A stretch of 64,000 nt of DNA, taken from contig JAKQTN010000067.1 in assembly GCA_029563075.1 (NCBI GenBank), positions 1 through 64,000 of the forward strand. Direction: 5' to 3'. Shown here in pieces: positions 40,342-50,616 of this stretch (its first letter is position 1; every line of letters begins with the position of its first letter). The DNA comes from Pseudomonadota bacterium. GTDB lineage: Bacteria > Pseudomonadota > Gammaproteobacteria > Burkholderiales > Methylophilaceae. The notes beneath the pieces were generated by a model, which was given only the letters and a program-made list of their open reading frames with translations, was not told the origin of the DNA and ran no database searches. The position numbers were made by a program, and so were the translations under genes.

Positions 40342-42087
40342 TTAAAGCAGATTAAATTTAGCGACAAGTGGTTCAATTTTTTCCAGATCTGATAACCCCA
40401 ATACCTTGCGGGCATCACTATTTAGCTTGGTAATCTGGCTATGCAATACTTGCTGTTTCACGCTCAATATATTGGATGGGTGCATGGAAAGTTGGCGCAA
40501 GCCCATCCCAATCAACAATCTGGTAAGTTTTGCGTCACCGGCCATTTCGCCACATACGGCAACTGATTTGCCTAATTTAGCTCCGGCTTTAATGGTAATC
40601 GAAATCAGCTTCAATACCGATGGATGTAGTGGATTATACAAGTGCGCCACCGCGTCATCGGTACGGTCAATAGCAAGCGTATATTGAATCAGGTCGTTCG
40701 TACCGATGGATAAAAAATCCAGCTCTTTGGCAAACGCTTCGGCATTGATGGCGGCCGCAGGCACCTCAATCATGCCGCCTAGCGCGATATTTTCCTCGAA
40801 CGCTATACTTTGTTTGCGTAACGATAATTTTGCGCGTTCAAGCAAAAGTTTGGTCTGGCGCAACTCGGCCAGCGTAGAAAGCATTGGAATTAGTATTTTG
40901 ATGTTGCCATAATGAGAGGCGCGCAACATGGCGCGCAATTGCGTATGAAAAATCTGTGGCTCTGACAGACATAGCCGCACCGCGCGTAATCCCAACGCTG
41001 GGTTGGCACACTCAGAAACGCTATCAGGATTCATTTGTTTATCCGCGCCCAAATCCAGCGTGCGGATGGTCACTGGCAAACCATGCATGGCTTCAGCCAC
41101 TTTTTTGTATGCCTGAAATTGCTCTTCCTCATCCGGCATTTCGCGTTTATTCATAAATAAGAATTCGGTACGATACAGCCCGATGCCAGTTGCGCCTGAG
41201 GCTTTTACTGCATCCACGTCTTCCGGTACCTCAATGTTGGCGTACAGGTCAATGGTGGTGCCATCCATGGTGACCGCTTTGGCGGATTTGATGCGTTTGA
41301 GTTTTTGCTGTTCCAGCATCCACTGGTTCTGGCGGAGCTCGTATTCAGCCAAGATATCCTTGGACGGATTGACAATGACAACCCCAAGGCTGCCATCCAC
41401 TATGATGAGCTCGCCATCGTTGATTAAATCGCGCGCGCGCTGCAAAGCGACAATAGAAGGGATATTGAGGCTGCGCGCCAGAATGGCTGTATGCGAGGTG
41501 ATGCCGCCTACATCGGTAATAAATGCCGCAAAATGGTGCTGCTTGAATTGGATGGCATCTGCGGGCGAAATGTCATGCGCAACCAGAATGGTCACGCTTT
41601 CCTGCTGCTGTATTTTATTGGTCTGATTGGGTGCCTGGCTGGGGTGTCCAAGCAGCACCTTAATCACGCGTTCGACCACCTGTACCACATCATGCTTGCG
41701 CTCACGCAGGTATTCATCCTCAATGGCATCAAACTGCTCAACAATGTCGTCCATCTGCTGCTTGATTGCCCATTCGGCATTGCAGCGTTCTTTGCGGATG
41801 ATGTCCTTCGGCACTTCAGAAAGTGATTTGTCGGACAGAATCATCAAGTGGGTATTGATAAAAGCGCCAAGTTCGGCAGGCGCGTTTTTTGAGAGCGTGC
41901 CGCGTATCGTTTCCAGATCTTTTTTTACGATAAGTACAGCGTCGCTAAAACGCGCGATCTCGTTGCCGACCAGTTGTTCCGGCAGTTGGTAATGCACCAC
42001 CTCCAGCAAGGCATTGGAAACCAGATGCGCATGCCCGATGGCAATGCCGCTGGATACGCCGATACCGTGTATGCTGAAGCTGGACAA
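40342..42087 (-). CDS. ptsI: PTS phosphoenolpyruvate-protein phosphotransferase (EI)
   Basis: GGITSHTAILARSLNIPSIV, GIGLYRTEFLFM, DFLSIGTNDLIQYTLAIDR. Confidence 0.97.
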   Translation of the reverse strand: MSSFSIHGIGVSSGIAIGHAHLVSNALLEVVHYQLPEQLVGNEIARFSDAVLIVKKDLETIRGTLSKNAPAELGAFINTHLMILSDKSLSEVPKDIIRKERCNAEWAIKQQMDDIVEQFDAIEDEYLRERKHDVVQVVERVIKVLLGHPSQAPNQTNKIQQQESVTILVAHDISPADAIQFKQHHFAAFITDVGGITSHTAILARSLNIPSIVALQRARDLINDGELIIVDGSLGVVIVNPSKDILAEYELRQNQWMLEQQKLKRIKSAKAVTMDGTTIDLYANIEVPEDVDAVKASGATGIGLYRTEFLFMNKREMPDEEEQFQAYKKVAEAMHGLPVTIRTLDLGADKQMNPDSVSECANPALGLRAVRLCLSEPQIFHTQLRAMLRASHYGNIKILIPMLSTLAELRQTKLLLERAKLSLRKQSIAFEENIALGGMIEVPAAAINAEAFAKELDFLSIGTNDLIQYTLAIDRTDDAVAHLYNPLHPSVLKLISITIKAGAKLGKSVAVCGEMAGDAKLTRLLIGMGLRQLSMHPSNILSVKQQVLHSQITKLNSDARKVLGLSDLEKIEPLVAKFNLL

Positions 42088-42090
42088 AAT

Positions 42091-42360
42091 CTATTCGCCC
42101 TCGCCGAAATAATCGTTAATCAGCGCTTGTAATGCAGTCATCGCCGCCTGCTCATCTGCGCCACTGGTTTCAAGCATGATGGTAGAGCCTTTGGCGGCGG
42201 CCAGCATCATCACACCCATAATGCTTTTGGCATTCACTCTGCGACCATTCTTTTCTACCCAGATATCGCTGCTAAATTGGCTGGCTGTTTGCGTGAGTTT
42301 GCTGCTGGCGCGTGCATGCAGCCCAAGCTTGTTGATGATTTCTATTTCTTGTTTAATCAT
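42091..42360 (-). CDS. ptsH: HPr family phosphocarrier
   Basis: IINKLGLHARASSKL, VNAKSIMGVMMLAAAKGS. Confidence 0.95.
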   Translation of the reverse strand: MIKQEIEIINKLGLHARASSKLTQTASQFSSDIWVEKNGRRVNAKSIMGVMMLAAAKGSTIMLETSGADEQAAMTALQALINDYFGEGE

Positions 42361-42382
42361 GATATTTGTTCATTATTGGTTT

Positions 42383-42805
42383 TCAATCATTTATTTGTTT
42401 GTCATTGTGGTCGCAGCCGCTTTTAGTAAAATGCACCACGCCATCACGTCCGCCACTAATCGCTTTTTCCAGACAGAATTTAATGGGTTTGTCGCGATAA
42501 TTAAGCACGCGGACCAGCATAGGTAAATTAACACCTGCAACGCCTTCGACTTGATTAGGCGAGAGTAGTTTAATCACTAAATTACAGGGTGAAGCGCCGT
42601 ATATGTCGGACAGGATCAGTACGCCTTCACCAGTATCAAGCTGTTTAACCAATTGCTGGGCATGCGGCAATAAATCGGTCGGGTCGTCATCCGTGCCGAC
42701 AGCAAAATGCATCAATTGCGGCGGCTTCTTGCCCAGCACGTGACTCATGCAATGAATGAGGCTTTCGCCCAGATTGCCGTGCGCAATAATTAAAATTCCA
42801 ATCAT
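42383..42805 (-). CDS. PTS sugar transporter EIIA, mannose family
   Basis: IGILIIAHGNLGESLIH (active-site His), LILSDIYGASPCNL. Confidence 0.93.
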   Translation of the reverse strand: MIGILIIAHGNLGESLIHCMSHVLGKKPPQLMHFAVGTDDDPTDLLPHAQQLVKQLDTGEGVLILSDIYGASPCNLVIKLLSPNQVEGVAGVNLPMLVRVLNYRDKPIKFCLEKAISGGRDGVVHFTKSGCDHNDKQIND

Positions 42806-42851
42806 GCTGATTTACCTTTTTAAATCAATACCTAACGTTTCATGAAGTTCG

Positions 42852-43706
42852 CTATCTGTCCAGATCGCGATGGCGAATAATCACTTTTTGTTTTTGCTGT
42901 TTGAAGTATGCGTTTAATTGCTCTACAAAATACACAGATCGATGCTGGCCGCCAGTGCAACCAATTGCAACGGTAAGGTAGCTGCGATGGTCATGATCAA
43001 AGCTGGGAAGCCATTTTTCAACATAATGCTGGATGTCGGTCAGCATTTCAATCACAACAGGCTGTTTTTCTAAAAACACTTTCACAGCTTCGTCTTTGCC
43101 TGTCATCGGCCGTAAAACGGGGTCGTAATGCGGGTTGGGCAGGCTGCGCACATCAAATACAAAATCTGCATCTAGAGGAATGCCATTCTTAAAGCCAAAC
43201 GAAGTGAACAGCAATACCAGGCCTTTGCTTTCCTGGTTATTATCAGTTTGCAGAATGAGCTCCCGAATGTGTTTGCGCAGCGTGTTGGCACTTAGATTGC
43301 TGGTGTCAATATGATGTCCCAGCCCGACCAATCCCGCTAACAGGTCACGCTCATGCAAGATGCTTTCGGCCAGCGTAGTGTTAGCATCGCTCAGCGGATG
43401 TTTGCGCCGCGTTTCTGAAAAGCGCTTGACCAGGATTTCTACAGATGATTCTAAAAAAAGTACCTGTACCGATATGCCGCTGTTCTTAAGCATCTCAATG
43501 GCGTTGGGAAGCGTTTCCAGTGCGGCGCTGCGGCTATCAATGCTGATGGCGACTTTGTTCTGGTTGGCTGCGTCCAGATGGTGAGAAATCTGGGGTAACA
43601 GCGTTGCAGGTAGATTGTCAATGCAGTAAAAGCCGCTGTCCTCCAGTACCCGTAGCGCGATACTTTTGCCTGAGCCGGAAAGGCCGGTAACAATGATGAG
43701 TTCCAA
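42852..43706 (-). CDS. rapZ: RNase adapter protein RapZ
   Basis: IIVTGLSGSGKSIALRVLEDSGFYCIDNLP, IGCTGGQHRSVYFVE. Confidence 0.97.
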   Translation of the reverse strand: MELIIVTGLSGSGKSIALRVLEDSGFYCIDNLPATLLPQISHHLDAANQNKVAISIDSRSAALETLPNAIEMLKNSGISVQVLFLESSVEILVKRFSETRRKHPLSDANTTLAESILHERDLLAGLVGLGHHIDTSNLSANTLRKHIRELILQTDNNQESKGLVLLFTSFGFKNGIPLDADFVFDVRSLPNPHYDPVLRPMTGKDEAVKVFLEKQPVVIEMLTDIQHYVEKWLPSFDHDHRSYLTVAIGCTGGQHRSVYFVEQLNAYFKQQKQKVIIRHRDLDR

Positions 43707-43709
43707 AAC

Positions 43710-44696
43710 TTAGCCTTTCTTTCTTTCGGATTTTGCTTTGGGGGTTAAATTTTTTTGGCTTTCTTTTTGCATCATTTGTTTATGCCGTTTGCTAAATTGC
43801 TGTGCAGCGTTTACCCCGCGGATTAGCAGCATGTGGTTGCGCACAGCAACTTCTACTAAAACTGCAATATTGCGACCTGCAGCAATGGGGATCACCACTT
43901 TGCTAATATCGACTTCTAGCACGCGTTCATGCTGTGTTTTTATGTTCAGCCTGTCTAGTTCCTGCGGGTTTTGTATATCTGCCAATTGTAACTGAATGAT
44001 TAGATCGAGCGGCTTGCTAGGCTTAACCGCATTATCGCCAAATAAAGCGCGAATATTCAATATACCAAGCCCGCGTACCTCCAAGAAATCCTGAAGTAAC
44101 GCTGGACAACGACCCTCGACACGCTCTGGCGAGATACGATAAAAATCGACAATATCATCGGCAATCAAACGATGTCCGCGCGAGATAAGCTCTAACGCCA
44201 GTTCACTCTTGCCTATAGCGGCGTTACCTTTAATCAGGACGCCAAAGCCCTGCACTTCCATGAACACACCATGCAAACTAGTGGATTCTGCCATGGCCTG
44301 TTGCAGATAGTGGCTTAACACATCCATTAACTGCGGACTCTGCATGGACGAAGTAAACAGCGGCGTATTGTGGGTGTCAGCTGCGCTTATGAGTGCTTTA
44401 GGCGGTTTCTCGCCATTCGCTACCACCACGGCGGCCAGATCAGCGGAGTATAAGTTAGCAATGGCTTGCTGCATGGCAATAATGCTTAGACTGCGCAAGT
44501 AATCCATTTCTGCGCAGCCCAGCACTTGCACGCGGTTGGGGTGTACAAAATTGAGATGCCCAATCAGCGCTAATGAAGGTTTAGTGACTTTTTCTGAAAG
44601 GAGTTGGTTGGTGCCGCCATCAAGCCCTGCAACCCAGTTGAGTTTGAGCTTGTGGCGGGTTTCCTTAAATAGCTCAGATACGTTTATTTGAGCCAT
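43710..44696 (-). CDS. hprK: HPr kinase/phosphorylase
   Basis: GVLIKGNAAIGKSELALELISRGHRLIADD, EVRGLGILNIRALFG. Confidence 0.96.
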   Translation of the reverse strand: MAQINVSELFKETRHKLKLNWVAGLDGGTNQLLSEKVTKPSLALIGHLNFVHPNRVQVLGCAEMDYLRSLSIIAMQQAIANLYSADLAAVVVANGEKPPKALISAADTHNTPLFTSSMQSPQLMDVLSHYLQQAMAESTSLHGVFMEVQGFGVLIKGNAAIGKSELALELISRGHRLIADDIVDFYRISPERVEGRCPALLQDFLEVRGLGILNIRALFGDNAVKPSKPLDLIIQLQLADIQNPQELDRLNIKTQHERVLEVDISKVVIPIAAGRNIAVLVEVAVRNHMLLIRGVNAAQQFSKRHKQMMQKESQKNLTPKAKSERKKG

Positions 44697-44711
44697 AGGA
44701 GAAGATTAAAG

Positions 44712-45038
44712 TTAATTAACGGACTGGTGTTTAACCGCGCCATTGGTTTTATGATGATTGCCATTTTTTTCTTTGTGTTTCACTACCTGACGGTCCAGCT
44801 TATCCGTTAGCATATCAATCGCGCTGTACATGTTCTCATCTGCGCACTCGGCATGCAAATCGTTGCCAGGTACGTGTAATGTAGCCTCCACCTTTTGGGC
44901 GAGCTTTTCTACACTCATAGTAACTTTTACATCAATCACATGATCAAAGTGATTGCTGATTCTTGTCAGTTTGCTTTGCACATAATCGCGCAAGGCTGGG
45001 GTAATTTCTAAGTGATGCCCAGTTAATTGTAAATTCAT
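44712..45038 (-). CDS. hpf: Ribosome hibernation-promoting factor
   Basis: MNLQLTGHHLEITPALRDYVQSKLTRISNHFDHVIDVKVTMSVEK. Confidence 0.95.
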   Translation of the reverse strand: MNLQLTGHHLEITPALRDYVQSKLTRISNHFDHVIDVKVTMSVEKLAQKVEATLHVPGNDLHAECADENMYSAIDMLTDKLDRQVVKHKEKNGNHHKTNGAVKHQSVN

Positions 45039-45172
45039 GACTTGCTCCTTTTTGAAATTGTCCTAGAGATTTATCGGCCAAATAAGTAGGCCACTTAAAC
45101 CCTGTCGAACAATTTTAGTGTACACCTTTGGTGGTCGTGTGCAACTAGCCCAAGTGGATATTTACAGTTTTA

Positions 45173-46753
45173 TTACAAAGATTTTCGCAAGTTGGCTGGC
45201 GGAATGTTCAGCGACTCCCGGTATTTTGCAATGGTGCGGCGCGCTACGACAATGCCCTGTTTAGCCAAAATTTCGCTGAACTGGCTGTCAGACAGCGGTT
45301 TTTTTATGTTTTCTTCTGCGACCATTTGCTTAATCAGTGCGCGAATCGCCGTGGCGGAGCACTCGCCACCCGCATCGGTTGCCACATGGCTGCCAAAAAA
45401 GTATTTCAGCTCATATACACCGCGTGGCGTGAGCATGTATTTGTGCGTCGTGACGCGCGAAATGGTCGATTCGTGCAATTCAAGTTCTTCGGCAATCTCG
45501 CGCAATACCAGTGGCCGCATGGCGATTTCACCATGCTCAAAAAAGTTGCGCTGCCGGTCTACGATAGCCTGCGAAACACGCAGAATGGTTGAAAATCGCT
45601 GCTGGATATTTTTAATCATCCATTTGGCTTCCTGCATTTGCGTCTGCAAATACTGATTCGAGTTTTCGCGGTTGCGCTTCAAAATATCGGCATACACCTG
45701 GTTAATACGCAGCTTGGGAATGACGCCGTCATTGAGCGTTGCAATCCAGATTCCTTTGACTTTTTTAACAATCACTTCGTGCTGTATGAAGTGATCGGAG
45801 CCAAGCTGAGCATACTTGCTGCCTGGGCGTGGGTTTTGCTGTTTGATGAGATTCTGCGCACCTTTTAAGGTGGCTTCATCGCAGTTGAGCAGCTTGCGTA
45901 GTTTGATGAAATCTTTATTGGCCAATAAGGCTAAATGCTGTGCTACGATGGTTTTTGCGACCCCCAGATATTCAGTCTCTTTTGGCAATACATTCAGCTG
46001 TAACAGGATGCACTCTTGTAGGTTGGTTGCACCAATGCCGGGCGGATCTAAATTCTGGATATGCTTCAGCGCGGTTTGCAGCTCGACTAACTCTATTTCT
46101 AGTTCGAGTGGAAGCGATTCTTCCAACTCTTCCAGCGATTCTTCTAAATAACCATCTTCGTTAATGCTATCAATCAGCAGAAATACCAAATTTTGATCGC
46201 GCTCAGAAAGCGGCATGAGTTTTAGCTGGTTTAGCAGGTGTTCGCGCAAGCTTTCGGAAACAATTTCCTGGCGTGTATAGTCGCCGTCATCATCGTCGCT
46301 GTTGCTTTGGCGGCTGCCTTCATCCCAATTGCTGGCGCTGCCATATTCTTCGTAATCTTCGTCGAAATCGGTGGCAGAAAAATCCTCTCCGGTACTTGAT
46401 ATTTCCAGGGGTTTTTCTTCTGTGGCATCTGACGTTGTACTGGTAGTTTCTAGGTAATCAATATTGCTGAAAGGCTCAAAATCGTCACTGTCAATTTGCG
46501 AGGATTGTTCACCATCGGCGCCAATCGGATCGCTATTAACATCATTTTGCTGTTCTGGGAGTGTACTTTCATCCTCGAAATCGGCGTCAGGGTTATCACT
46601 CTCAACCAGTTCCAGCAATGGATTTTCCTGCAGAATCGTATCAAGCTCTTGATTGAGTTCAAGCGAAGAGAGCTGCAGCAGGCGAATGGATTGCTGCAGC
46701 TGCGGCGTGAGCGCCAGGTTCTGAGAAATTCTTAATTGTAAATTTTGCTTCAT
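45173..46753 (-). CDS. rpoN: RNA polymerase sigma-54 factor
   Basis: LALTPQLQQSIRLLQLSSLEL; RPLVLREIAEELELHESTISRVTTHKYMLTPRGVYELKYFF; ARRTIAKYRESLNIP (RpoN box). Confidence 0.98.
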   Translation of the reverse strand: MKQNLQLRISQNLALTPQLQQSIRLLQLSSLELNQELDTILQENPLLELVESDNPDADFEDESTLPEQQNDVNSDPIGADGEQSSQIDSDDFEPFSNIDYLETTSTTSDATEEKPLEISSTGEDFSATDFDEDYEEYGSASNWDEGSRQSNSDDDDGDYTRQEIVSESLREHLLNQLKLMPLSERDQNLVFLLIDSINEDGYLEESLEELEESLPLELEIELVELQTALKHIQNLDPPGIGATNLQECILLQLNVLPKETEYLGVAKTIVAQHLALLANKDFIKLRKLLNCDEATLKGAQNLIKQQNPRPGSKYAQLGSDHFIQHEVIVKKVKGIWIATLNDGVIPKLRINQVYADILKRNRENSNQYLQTQMQEAKWMIKNIQQRFSTILRVSQAIVDRQRNFFEHGEIAMRPLVLREIAEELELHESTISRVTTHKYMLTPRGVYELKYFFGSHVATDAGGECSATAIRALIKQMVAEENIKKPLSDSQFSEILAKQGIVVARRTIAKYRESLNIPPANLRKSL

Positions 46754-46763
46754 AGCGACGTTA

Positions 46764-47486
46764 TCAAAGCCTAAAGTCTTTACCTAAATACACTTCGCGC
46801 ACAGCTTCATTCTGGACGATCTCGTAGGGCGGGCCTGATGCGAAAACGGTACCATCATTGACAATATAAGCCCTGTCACAAATGCCTAAAGTCTCGCGCA
46901 CGTTATGGTCAGTAATCAGCACGCCGATGTTTTTGGCGCTTAAAAAACGGATAATTTTTTGAATGTCCAACACAGCAATCGGATCGATGCCGGCAAAAGG
47001 TTCGTCCAATAGAATAAAACTTGGGTTGGTGGCCAGGCAGCGCGCAATCTCGACACGTCGCCGCTCACCGCCGGAAAGGCTTATCGCGGTGCTGTTGCGG
47101 ATATGCACGATGTGCAGCTCTTGTAGCAATGATTCCAGTTGCTTGTGCATTTCTACTTCGCTCAGGTCCTGTAGCTCCAGTATCGCCATAATATTTTCGG
47201 TCACGGTCAGCTTGCGAAATACGGATGGTTCCTGTGGCAAATAAGCCAAACCCAAACGCGCGCGGCTATGAATAGGTAAACGGCTTAAATCCTTGCCATC
47301 CAGCAGGATACGTCCCGCATCCAATGGTACCAAGCCCACCATCATGTAAAAGCTGGTAGTTTTGCCCGCACCATTCGGGCCAAGCAGGCCAACCACTTCA
47401 CCGCTTTTGATTTGCAGCGAAATATCCTGCACCACCGTACGGGCTTTGTAAGATTTACGTAGATTTTCTACAACGAGTTCGCTCAT
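46764..47486 (-). CDS. lptB: LPS export ABC transporter ATP-binding protein
   Basis: [47 protein letters not shown]. Confidence 0.97.
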   Translation of the reverse strand: MSELVVENLRKSYKARTVVQDISLQIKSGEVVGLLGPNGAGKTTSFYMMVGLVPLDAGRILLDGKDLSRLPIHSRARLGLAYLPQEPSVFRKLTVTENIMAILELQDLSEVEMHKQLESLLQELHIVHIRNSTAISLSGGERRRVEIARCLATNPSFILLDEPFAGIDPIAVLDIQKIIRFLSAKNIGVLITDHNVRETLGICDRAYIVNDGTVFASGPPYEIVQNEAVREVYLGKDFRL

Positions 47487-47508
47487 ATTGTTCTTTAATT
47501 ATTTACTC

Positions 47509-48165
47509 TTATTGGTCTGGCTGCAGTTCGAGTTTATTGGTAAATCTTAATACTTTGTTAGCGCTCGGCGTGTTGCTGGCGGAGTTTGGTGCGGCAGGTT
47601 GCGGCGCTTCAGATTTAGGGCCCTCTGGTTTGGGTGCTGCAGGTTTGTTCTTTGGCTGAATAATCGCTTTTACGCGACCGCTGGAAGTGCCGCTTTCAGA
47701 CTTGGCGCCGCCGATGACTTCGGCATATTCCGCATTGGCGTCGTAGCTGATATAGTCGCCATATACAATATCTTCGCCACGCTTTACCCATGCTTTGGTA
47801 TACAGCTGCACTTTATCCATGCGGCCGTCATACTCGATGCGTTGCGCACTGCCTTCCATGTATTCATTCTTGCCTTCACGTTTTTGTTTGAAGGTGGTAG
47901 GGTTGCCGGTAGAGGTGCTATGTTGAAAGCCTTCTTTGTCCTCGCGCACGATGAGCTTATCGGCACGAATCACTAGTGTTCCCTGCGTTAAAATCACGTT
48001 GCCGGAGTAGGTGCTGGTCTTTTTGGCATCATTGACGGTTACCGTATCCGCTTCCAGTTCAATCGGCTTGTCGCGGTCAGCCGCTTCAGCAAGCGCATCC
48101 AGGTGAAAGCACAGGCCGATACAAAACCCGATGCTTAATAAACTTGAGCGAATGAGGTGATTCAT
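47509..48165 (-). CDS. lptA: Lipopolysaccharide transport periplasmic protein LptA
   Basis: KPIELEADTVTVNDAKKTSTYSGNVILTQGTLVIRADKLIV; Pro/Ala-rich tail. Confidence 0.92.
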   Translation of the reverse strand: MNHLIRSSLLSIGFCIGLCFHLDALAEAADRDKPIELEADTVTVNDAKKTSTYSGNVILTQGTLVIRADKLIVREDKEGFQHSTSTGNPTTFKQKREGKNEYMEGSAQRIEYDGRMDKVQLYTKAWVKRGEDIVYGDYISYDANAEYAEVIGGAKSESGTSSGRVKAIIQPKNKPAAPKPEGPKSEAPQPAAPNSASNTPSANKVLRFTNKLELQPDQ

Positions 48166-48881
48166 TGTTTACTCCGCGATTTTTTCTTTGAAGGTGGCTG
48201 CTTTTGCTGTTCAGTAACAGGCGCTGGTTTTAACGACTTTTTAACTGTCGTTTGAGAGGAGGTGACTGGCTTCACGTTTTGTGGCTTCGCGACCTTAGGT
48301 TTCACAACAGCAGGTCGTTCATAATGTACTTTTACCTTATGTAGGAGTTTGACCGTCTGGGTTTTTTTATCATAGATCATGCCAGTGGCAGTAATCACCG
48401 TTTTGGGCGCTTGCTTAATCACGACAGGGCTATCGGTCTTTACCAGATCCTGATTGGGTAAAATAATTAATTTTTCGGTCAAGACTTGCATTTCGCCTTT
48501 GCCTTCAAAAGCCTGACGCACCACCTTGACATTATCGACCAGCTCGACTTCCTCGCCATTGCTGGAAACATAGCCGCGCAAAGCCTCTATTTGCGTGTAA
48601 GGCTTATTGGTGGTGTATTGCGTAAAGCGCGGGCGTTGCAGCACTGTACTGTCATCGTCTGGATAATGCACCATCTCGGTGGCTGCAAGAACATAGCGTA
48701 GTTTTCCTGTTTCATCAGTCTGCGTGTTAACAAAGTTGTTCATTATATAGTCCGGGTCGTGACGGTTGCTACCATCGATTTTTGGGCCTTGCTGTTCCAC
48801 AGTGAGGTTAATCCAAAACGTAACTAACGCTAGTAATATCGCTAAACCTAGCGGGAAAAATATGGTGGGACGACCAAGCAT
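48162..48881 (-). CDS. lptC: LPS export protein LptC
   Basis: N-terminal TM; DPDYIMNNFVNTQTDETGKLRYVLAATEMVHYPDDDST; overlaps lptA; Lys-rich tail. Confidence 0.9.
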   Translation of the reverse strand: MLGRPTIFFPLGLAILLALVTFWINLTVEQQGPKIDGSNRHDPDYIMNNFVNTQTDETGKLRYVLAATEMVHYPDDDSTVLQRPRFTQYTTNKPYTQIEALRGYVSSNGEEVELVDNVKVVRQAFEGKGEMQVLTEKLIILPNQDLVKTDSPVVIKQAPKTVITATGMIYDKKTQTVKLLHKVKVHYERPAVVKPKVAKPQNVKPVTSSQTTVKKSLKPAPVTEQQKQPPSKKKSRSKQ

Positions 48882-48929
48882 TAATTAAAAAATCCCATTC
48901 ATTAATAAAGATTCATCTGCTATCGAACA

Positions 48930-49463
48930 TTATTTGAAAAATGGCGCCATTTGCGCTTCCAAAGTGCCCTGCGCCTGCATGATCAATTCGCATACCTCGC
49001 GCACCGCGCCGCGTCCAGCAGGTGCCGTCGTAATATAGTGTGCATGAGGCTTCAGCAGGTGATGACCGGAAGGCACGGTAAGCGCCAGGCCGCAACGCAG
49101 CATGGCTGGCGCATCTACTACATCATCCCCCATAAACGCGACTTCATTTGCTTGTAAATGCATTTTTTGCAGCAAATCGTTAAAAGCTTCCAGTTTGTCT
49201 TCTACACCTTGGTAAAAATGTGCGATGCCAGTGGTTTCTGCACGTTTTTTTACCACATTGCTGGTGCGGCCAGTAATAATCGCCATCTCGACACCCGTGT
49301 TTCTGAGCAGTTTCATCCCTAAGCCATCTATGCTGCTAAAGGTTTTATACTCTTGTCCGTCATCGCCAATGCCCAGACCGCTGTCTGTCATCACACCGTC
49401 TACGTCAAACACCACGCATTTGATCTTTTTTGCGCGGGTCAAGATATCTTCAGAAATGGTCAT
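48930..49463 (-). CDS. kdsC: 3-deoxy-D-manno-octulosonate 8-phosphate phosphatase
   Basis: VVFDVDGVMTDSGLGIGDDGQEYKTFSSIDGLGMKLL, FMGDDVVDAPAM. Confidence 0.95.
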   Translation of the reverse strand: MTISEDILTRAKKIKCVVFDVDGVMTDSGLGIGDDGQEYKTFSSIDGLGMKLLRNTGVEMAIITGRTSNVVKKRAETTGIAHFYQGVEDKLEAFNDLLQKMHLQANEVAFMGDDVVDAPAMLRCGLALTVPSGHHLLKPHAHYITTAPAGRGAVREVCELIMQAQGTLEAQMAPFFK

Positions 49464-50470
49464 TACACTACTTTTGCTTTCAGTAAATCATGCATATTAA
49501 ATGCGCCTACCAGCTTGCCGGCATCATCCACCACCAGTAAACCATTAATCTTTTTCTGCTCCATCATCTCCACGGCTTCAATCGCCAGCTGATTGGCATG
49601 AATCGTGTTGGGGTTGGCGTGCATCACATCACTAATTCTGGCGCTACTGGCATTAATGCCAGTAGCAAATGCACGGCGTAAATCACCATCGGTAAAAATA
49701 CCCTTGAGCTGGCCTGCCACATTAATAATGGCGGTTAGACCCAAGCCTTTTCTGGTCATTTCGGCCAACGCAACAGATAACAATACATCATCCCTTACAC
49801 TCGGGATGGTATCGCCGGTGCGCATCACATCTTTTACGCGCGTTAGCAAGCGCCTGCCAATGCTGCCGCCCGGGTGCGAGCGCGCAAAATCTTCAGCCGA
49901 GAAATCGCGGCAGTCCAGCACACACACGGCCAGCGCGTCACCTAAAGCCAATGCGGCCGTCGTACTGGCAGTGGGCGATAAGCCCAATGGGCATGCCTCT
50001 TGCGAGACTTCGGCACTTAAATGTATATCAGACTCTTTAGCCAGCGTAGAGTTTGCGGCGCCGGTAATGCTGATAATTTTTGCACCTAGACGCTTGATCG
50101 TAGGCACGATATTGAGCAGCTCATCACTTTCGCCGGAGTTAGAAAGCGCAATCACAATATCGCCTTTAGTAATCATGCCAAGGTCGCCGTGGCTGGCTTC
50201 AGCCGGGTGCATGAAAAATGCAGGAGTGCCGGTGCTGGCAAGCGTCGCTGCGATTTTTCCGCCCACATGACCGGATTTACCCATGCCGCTCACCACAACA
50301 CGGCCCTGGCAATGTAAAATGAGCTGTACTGCGGCTTCAAAATTGGCATCAAGCCGGTTTGCCAAAGCCTCGATCTCTCGCGCTTCAATGCTTAATACAT
50401 TGCGTGCCAACTGTAATGTGCTTGCTTTTGGCGCATGCCCGCGTTGTGATTGCAGTAATGTAGGTGTCAT
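49463..50470 (-). CDS. kdsD: Arabinose-5-phosphate isomerase (SIS + CBS)
   Basis: VVVSGMGKSGHVGGKIAATLASTGTPAFFMHPAEASHGDLGMI; CBS pair. Start moved to the internal Met. Confidence 0.95.
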   Translation of the reverse strand: MTPTLLQSQRGHAPKASTLQLARNVLSIEAREIEALANRLDANFEAAVQLILHCQGRVVVSGMGKSGHVGGKIAATLASTGTPAFFMHPAEASHGDLGMITKGDIVIALSNSGESDELLNIVPTIKRLGAKIISITGAANSTLAKESDIHLSAEVSQEACPLGLSPTASTTAALALGDALAVCVLDCRDFSAEDFARSHPGGSIGRRLLTRVKDVMRTGDTIPSVRDDVLLSVALAEMTRKGLGLTAIINVAGQLKGIFTDGDLRRAFATGINASSARISDVMHANPNTIHANQLAIEAVEMMEQKKINGLLVVDDAGKLVGAFNMHDLLKAKVV

Positions 50471-50616
50471 AGCTACTAAGTATAAAAGGGAATCTGTCGC
50501 GAATAAAGCAAAAAACGCGGGTTTTTGGGTAAAATGATGAAAGTAGGCACAATTTTTGCCTAAACACATCAACAGCAAGAACGAATTTAATCAAAAAATA
50601 ACGATAAAAGGTCTAA

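Noticed and set aside
49605-50270. 221-aa plus-strand ORF
   Set aside because: Antisense to kdsD; no recognizable motif.
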